A stretch of DNA of 64,000 bases, from the NCBI RefSeq assembly GCF_900113945.1, contig NZ_FORG01000013.1, positions 1 through 64,000 on the forward strand, in the 5' to 3' direction. The translations under genes and the position numbers were made by a program. This DNA is from Xenorhabdus mauleonii. Lineage in GTDB: Bacteria > Pseudomonadota > Gammaproteobacteria > Enterobacterales > Enterobacteriaceae. Below the pieces are notes generated by a model, which saw only the letters and a program-made list of their open reading frames with translations, had not been told where the DNA came from and ran no database searches. The first letter of the stretch is position 1; every line of letters begins with the position of its first letter. Shown here one piece after another: positions 62,701 to 64,000 of the stretch.

Positions 62701-64000
62701 AAAGAGCGCAGCACAGCGTGATTGATCAATTAAGCGCTATTTGGAAGCTCATTCTGGGTATTGAACATATCGACAGCAGCGATGATTTTATTTCTCTGGG
62801 GGGCAGTTCTCTTTCTGCCGTACAAGTGATTGCAAAAGCGAAGGAGATAAATTTACCGATTAACATCAATATGTTGTTATCAGGTAAAACACTGCTGGAA
62901 ATCAATCAATTATTGGGCAATGAGAATAACGTTGAATATAAGACAACACGTTGGACATTCAATGAAAAATTTTCGCCTGAATTATATCCAGAGTATGCAA
63001 GCTGTCTGTATTCCGCCGTCAGAGAAAAATTGAAATATGAGCACCAATTAGACTGTAGTGATGCGCTTATGTTGGTTTCAGACGGTAGCCCGTTATTCGG
63101 CATAACATTACAGCAGCGTGAAAATGAAATTCAATTATCGCATCAGGAGGTTAATTTTGGCAGCCAGCTTGGCTGGCCTGCTTTAGACGAGAGTTATTCT
63201 TTCTCTTATGCCAAGAAATTCTTTGATGATTATGAATCCTATCGTAATTACTGTGAAAAAGAGTTATCCCTTGGGCATGTTGTCATTGTAGCAGGAAGTG
63301 ATTACTACTTACCTTTCTCACCTTCATACGGCTTATCAGAGGCGGAATACATAGCAAGGCCGCTATTTCAGGATATCGTTTTGGATGATGAGGTCATTCC
63401 ACACACGTTTGTATTGGTTGGAAAGACAGAATTGGGTTATCAAGTCTACGACGGCAGCTTCCAATACTTTGGCGAAATTACCGAACAGGAATTTGCACAA
63501 ACAGTGATTGGGTTCAAGGGATTGGATTTTATGCAATCACATGAAGTCTATAAGAAATCCCGTCCCTATTTGGTGATTACCGTAAATTGTGTTGGTGATT
63601 TTCCTGATAGCAAAGAACAACAAAAAATCATTTTGCAGAACCTGACTCATGATTTCAGAAAAGAGGAAGAGATTACATACAATGAAAATGAGTTTTCTTG
63701 TTATATAGGGTTGGCTGCAATCGAAAAACTCATTGCAATGCCCGCATTGTTAACGAATAGTACAGTGACTGATTTGGAAAAAATGTTTGTGCGCTGGCGT
63801 GATCAAATGTCTTCATTAAAGAGATTCCTGATTATGGCCAAGCCAGAAAGTGCCAGTCAGCTTGAAAATTCATTCTCTGTCATCCAAGAGAAAATGGAAG
63901 AGCTGATAGTATCGTGTGCAGCTCATGATAATGGCGGTGATAACGTCAGTCGCTTAATTCAACTTAAGTCTGAATTGGAACATGTTATTAAGATTATTTC
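53709..64000 (+). CDS. Multimodular PKS: KS-ACP, KS-AT-KR-ACP, KS-AT-ACP, BtrH-like domain (3' end outside window)
   Basis: Over 3430 residues, open to the window end. AAAGG lies about 7 bases before the ATG. KS1 (about 8-427, Cys177), ACP1 (Ser523). KS2 (about 602-1030, Cys772), AT1 (about 1120-1400; Ser1217 in GHSIGEY, HAFH 1313-1316, malonyl-like), KR (from about 1716, TGGLGDLG), ACP2 (Ser2022). KS3 (about 2098-2515, Cys2267), AT2 (from 2615; Ser2709 in GHSLGEY, but RAFH at 2805-2808), ACP3 (Ser3034). From about 3076 a domain resembling BtrH/papain-like acyltransferases follows, with Cys3099, His3232 and Asp3248. All three KS have the Cys-His-His set. It should extend the acyl-D-Asn-(basic residue) chain from the upstream NRPS, with at least one hydroxymalonyl unit. 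Module 1 lacks an AT, so an acyltransferase must act in trans. Modules beyond the window are possible. Confidence 0.93.
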   Translation, partial: MVNNVTGLEVAIVGMAGQFPGADNVHDFWKMLCDGKEGISRFTQETLENNGISPEEYLNEDYVPAKGIINKPYHFAADYFAINHPDAEKMDPQTRLMIETCWQALNHAGIDAKDYPGEIGVYAGAGNQWSWFKTLNTEFNSSAEQFHVATLNDSAFCSRISYLLNLRGPSVTIQTACSTSLVAVHTACQALQAGECDIALAGGVNVTHPHQAGYMYQEGMINSIDGKTRVFDEQAGGTVFSNGVGVVALKRLADAIEDNDRIYAVIKGSAINNDGNDKISFTAPSALGQEKVIRAALDVSEVDPASISYIETHGTGTVLGDPIEIAALNAIFHGQQSCAIGSVKSNVGHCDTAAGVISLIKLSLCIYFKTLVPSIHFKKANKKLALEKTPFHVNTQTKSWVTKNNAPIYAGVSAFGVGGTNAHLVLQEFSERTESASTEHLNYQELPNRIEFKPSIKKEMPAAFNEKQHNEEQDNEEQEVSVDFAEKIDINVILKEMLNVLTTYFPNKSISKDDNFFDAGASSLDIVQLHEKINSHYAIKLSINDWYRYTTCQKIAEKIYEAINETPRKTPRELKKAVNGKTSDSVKASGRIKTSHHDYPENAIAVVGISGRFPGSHNAREYWKNILSGKEGISFFTDDELIDAGIPEYIFKNKHYVRAKGIVENALDFDKTAFGYTMREAQYMDPQFRLLHEITWEALDDAGYGNPRYRPITGLFASSGSNYEWLDRVKEEVKDTTEQFSIGLLNDREFLTTRIAYKLNLTGPAVTVQSACSSSALAITLACQSLRVNQCDLALAGGVSITVPVKNGYMYVNGMVNSADGHCKPFSEDASGTVFSDGIGMVALKRLEDAIDSNDHIYGVIAGYGVNNDGYEKAGFTAPSANGQAACIKQSLEMAGISANDVGYLEAHGTATLVGDDIELEGIKSALSVTDDNPTICRIGSVKSNLGHTDSAAGVAGFIKTLLAVKHKQIPPTCHTEKEDHALLEGTRFRLIHTATDWGKHNAIRTAGLSSFGIGGTNVHITIQSILDNISHEQDRPELITLSSKSREGLIKTAETLGHFLDEEPHTTALSDIAYTLQIGRGEHEYRTSFVADNVEGLKNALLKVKETSKIAEISPDQTSGIVFMFPGQGAQYINMARDLYNELGVFRKVLDECHEFLFERFGMNLLALLYDENHPDSAEKLRNTQFTQPIIFAISYALGKSLETLGIEAKAMIGHSIGEYVAAAMSGVMTLDEALELVAVRGLIMQECKPGAMLSVSAGREEVEPYLTDEVTLATVNSSTACVIAGPQDEVEKVQLSLADKNYRTRLLETSHAFHTAMMKPAVGKFKEALRKIKWKKPNKAYISNVTGQWITAEQANSIDYWVAHLCETVEFHQGIMTCLDKPELNTFIEVGPGRTLSTFVKQVIGANTDISVINVMRHPLEEENDRAYLLKLLSQLWMKGYAINWPIIYQDANPRRISLPGYQFISEKMGPGNLQASSNHAEKITETRIQKNNISDWLYGETWQDARLPDKSNQSEVKTALCFVPSMEWCEPLARHLNVDEKSIKFVLSGDDYTSVNNVITLAAGEASHFEKLFHELKENQLQPDSVIFAWPLSGHRDLKNTWFSAITLLQAWAAVGNMGDFRLLLVNTEQPESGMLKGLVKVITQEVGKCHPRLVQINTTESIESTCEILTEELLATDKRFIVCRTEGRCSQQAYERLYVEPQKKDSLLKQRGTYLITGGLGDLGLLFAEYLLKEYQATVILSGRRELPDRYEWQQAAQADLSTTGLLQQLNKLADLGKGNVVYYSANVADKSAMQRLLQTIDKQHGALNGIICAAGVTEGDSFQGINRITLDACSPQIETKVEAYKILAELTENQPLDFCLLCSSIASMLGGLSFSAYSSVSAFADEFAKQQNQKGNPWISINWDGWVFERNDSGDALGSSLSQLLIEPDEGIQILERVLQSPLRGQIIVSTGDLNQRFEQWVGSHLKPFDINKNSQSQSKTISKDQITETIVSIWKDFLKINQINSEDNFFELGANSLDLVQVNKRLTDALDIDISVVDMFSYPTSALLADYITSQYGIVSTTDSQPDTSHHNDERDVVAEYAVKPDTVLDNHIAIVGMAGKFPGAEDIYAFWDNLCYGKESISILSKEELIESGIDADLLDDPNYVRAKGIMPHSGEFDAEFFGYTPHEARQMDPQVRAMHICCWQALQDAGISPKNNKLKIGLYTAASGNLPWLAQAMATAEGSAGQYSAMVVADKDYMSTSVSYKLNLSGPSMVISTACSSSLVAVNEAIKSLRTGECDVAMAGGVSITLPIKAGYLFEEGMIYSKDGKCRPFDIQANGTVFSDGVGVVVLKPLKQAIADKDDIYATIIGCGINNDGGMKVGYTAPSTKGQVDVIQAALRDANVSSESIHFVEAHGTGTNLGDPIEFNALKQAFSTDKKNYCRIGSVKSNIGHLNFASGVAGLIKAALSIKNKVLPPTLHFARPNKEMDIANSPFMVNNQYTELHGNKYPIRAGVSSFGLGGTNVHIVLEEYRVDQNKLSGQKATNRLPLILSAPDEKSLQSYKKQLKQFIQSDNQTLNISDVAYSLMQREPMASQFIAVVNNREELIHALSSTEKDNIKLSRGIKRKVVFLFPGQGSQYIAMGQDLYKNNVLFRQWCDKGFVIAKEYCTTDLKALLINDSQEHSIYETEIVQPLLFIIEYALAQVLKSYDITPDVMIGHSLGEYVAATLAGVFSYAEAVKIICIRGRYMQSTETAAMLSVMASSDKVREILPEGLDIALDNSSEICVVAGSDEAMIQFEEICRTESIKAKRLEIKRAFHTRYMDSILKDYGQALKEITLNKPQIGFISNVTGEWVDNKRVIESDYWVEHIRQPVRFKQSIATALENEHCLFIEVGPGNGLSTLVQNHSGYNANHACLAWQSHKTKGMSHHHELIEKLAMISLYGVRVNWQQELDEQQPELIHLPPTPIRGKEYPTDIKRLQALFSGNSSGIVEQVEKAEKINTHQADRERAQHSVIDQLSAIWKLILGIEHIDSSDDFISLGGSSLSAVQVIAKAKEINLPININMLLSGKTLLEINQLLGNENNVEYKTTRWTFNEKFSPELYPEYASCLYSAVREKLKYEHQLDCSDALMLVSDGSPLFGITLQQRENEIQLSHQEVNFGSQLGWPALDESYSFSYAKKFFDDYESYRNYCEKELSLGHVVIVAGSDYYLPFSPSYGLSEAEYIARPLFQDIVLDDEVIPHTFVLVGKTELGYQVYDGSFQYFGEITEQEFAQTVIGFKGLDFMQSHEVYKKSRPYLVITVNCVGDFPDSKEQQKIILQNLTHDFRKEEEITYNENEFSCYIGLAAIEKLIAMPALLTNSTVTDLEKMFVRWRDQMSSLKRFLIMAKPESASQLENSFSVIQEKMEELIVSCAAHDNGGDNVSRLIQLKSELEHVIKII

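Noticed and set aside
53709-64000. Many minus-strand reading frames of 60-110 codons opposite the PKS
   Set aside because: They are shadows of the long plus-strand frame, which is open from 53709 to the window end with complete KS, AT, KR and ACP motifs.

Overview
The window looks like an accessory stretch of a Xenorhabdus-type (or close relative, e.g. Photorhabdus) gammaproteobacterial chromosome. The grounds are two very large biosynthetic loci, an orphan CdiA toxin/immunity cassette, a decayed mobile element, interspersed palindromic repeats and AT-rich intergenic DNA. The species is not assigned.

Layout. (1) 1-2918: the end of a mobile element. It holds the C-terminal part of a primase/helicase-like ATPase carrying an iteron-like repeat array inside its coding sequence, a tyrosine recombinase broken by a stop codon and a frameshift, and two oppositely oriented dif-like sites. 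(2) 2983-5465: an orphan CdiA C-terminal toxin with its immunity gene and a terminator, followed by a second, decayed copy; both are preceded by the same repeat. (3) 6082-8964: a family 9 glycosyltransferase and, on the other strand, a cytoplasmic beta-propeller protein. (4) 9431-32572 (minus): a two-gene, six-module NRPS. My reading is Cstart-A-T-(C-A-T)x2-C-A-T-E on the first protein, then docking-C-A-T-E-C-A-T-TE on the second. Adenylation codes read by eye suggest Thr, an aromatic residue, Thr, D-Val-like, D-Leu-like and Gln-like. (5) 33246-36669 (minus): an ABC-F ATPase preceded by a leader peptide and hairpins that look like a ribosome-mediated attenuator, then ddlA. (6) 37566-40580: fabY (beta-ketoacyl-ACP synthase) divergent from an AraC/DJ-1 regulator. 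(7) 41394-64000 (plus, running off the window): a hybrid NRPS/PKS locus. An NRPS with architecture Cstart-A(Asn)-T-E-C-A(basic)-T is followed by a four-gene hydroxymalonyl-ACP set (3-hydroxyacyl-CoA dehydrogenase, FkbH-like, ACP, acyl-CoA dehydrogenase). A giant PKS follows, with architecture KS-ACP / KS-AT-KR-ACP / KS-AT-ACP / BtrH-like domain.

How the parts may work together. The locus at 41-64 kb resembles the xenocoumacin/zwittermicin logic: an N-acyl-D-Asn prodrug cap, then a basic amino acid, then a hydroxymalonyl-derived polyol unit. The PKS order and its terminal BtrH-like domain are not what I would expect of xenocoumacin itself, so I treat it as a relative or a new member. Its pathway relatives inhibit translation, which makes the nearby attenuator-controlled ABC-F gene a candidate self-protection gene (inference). 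No tRNA, rRNA or CRISPR array was seen.
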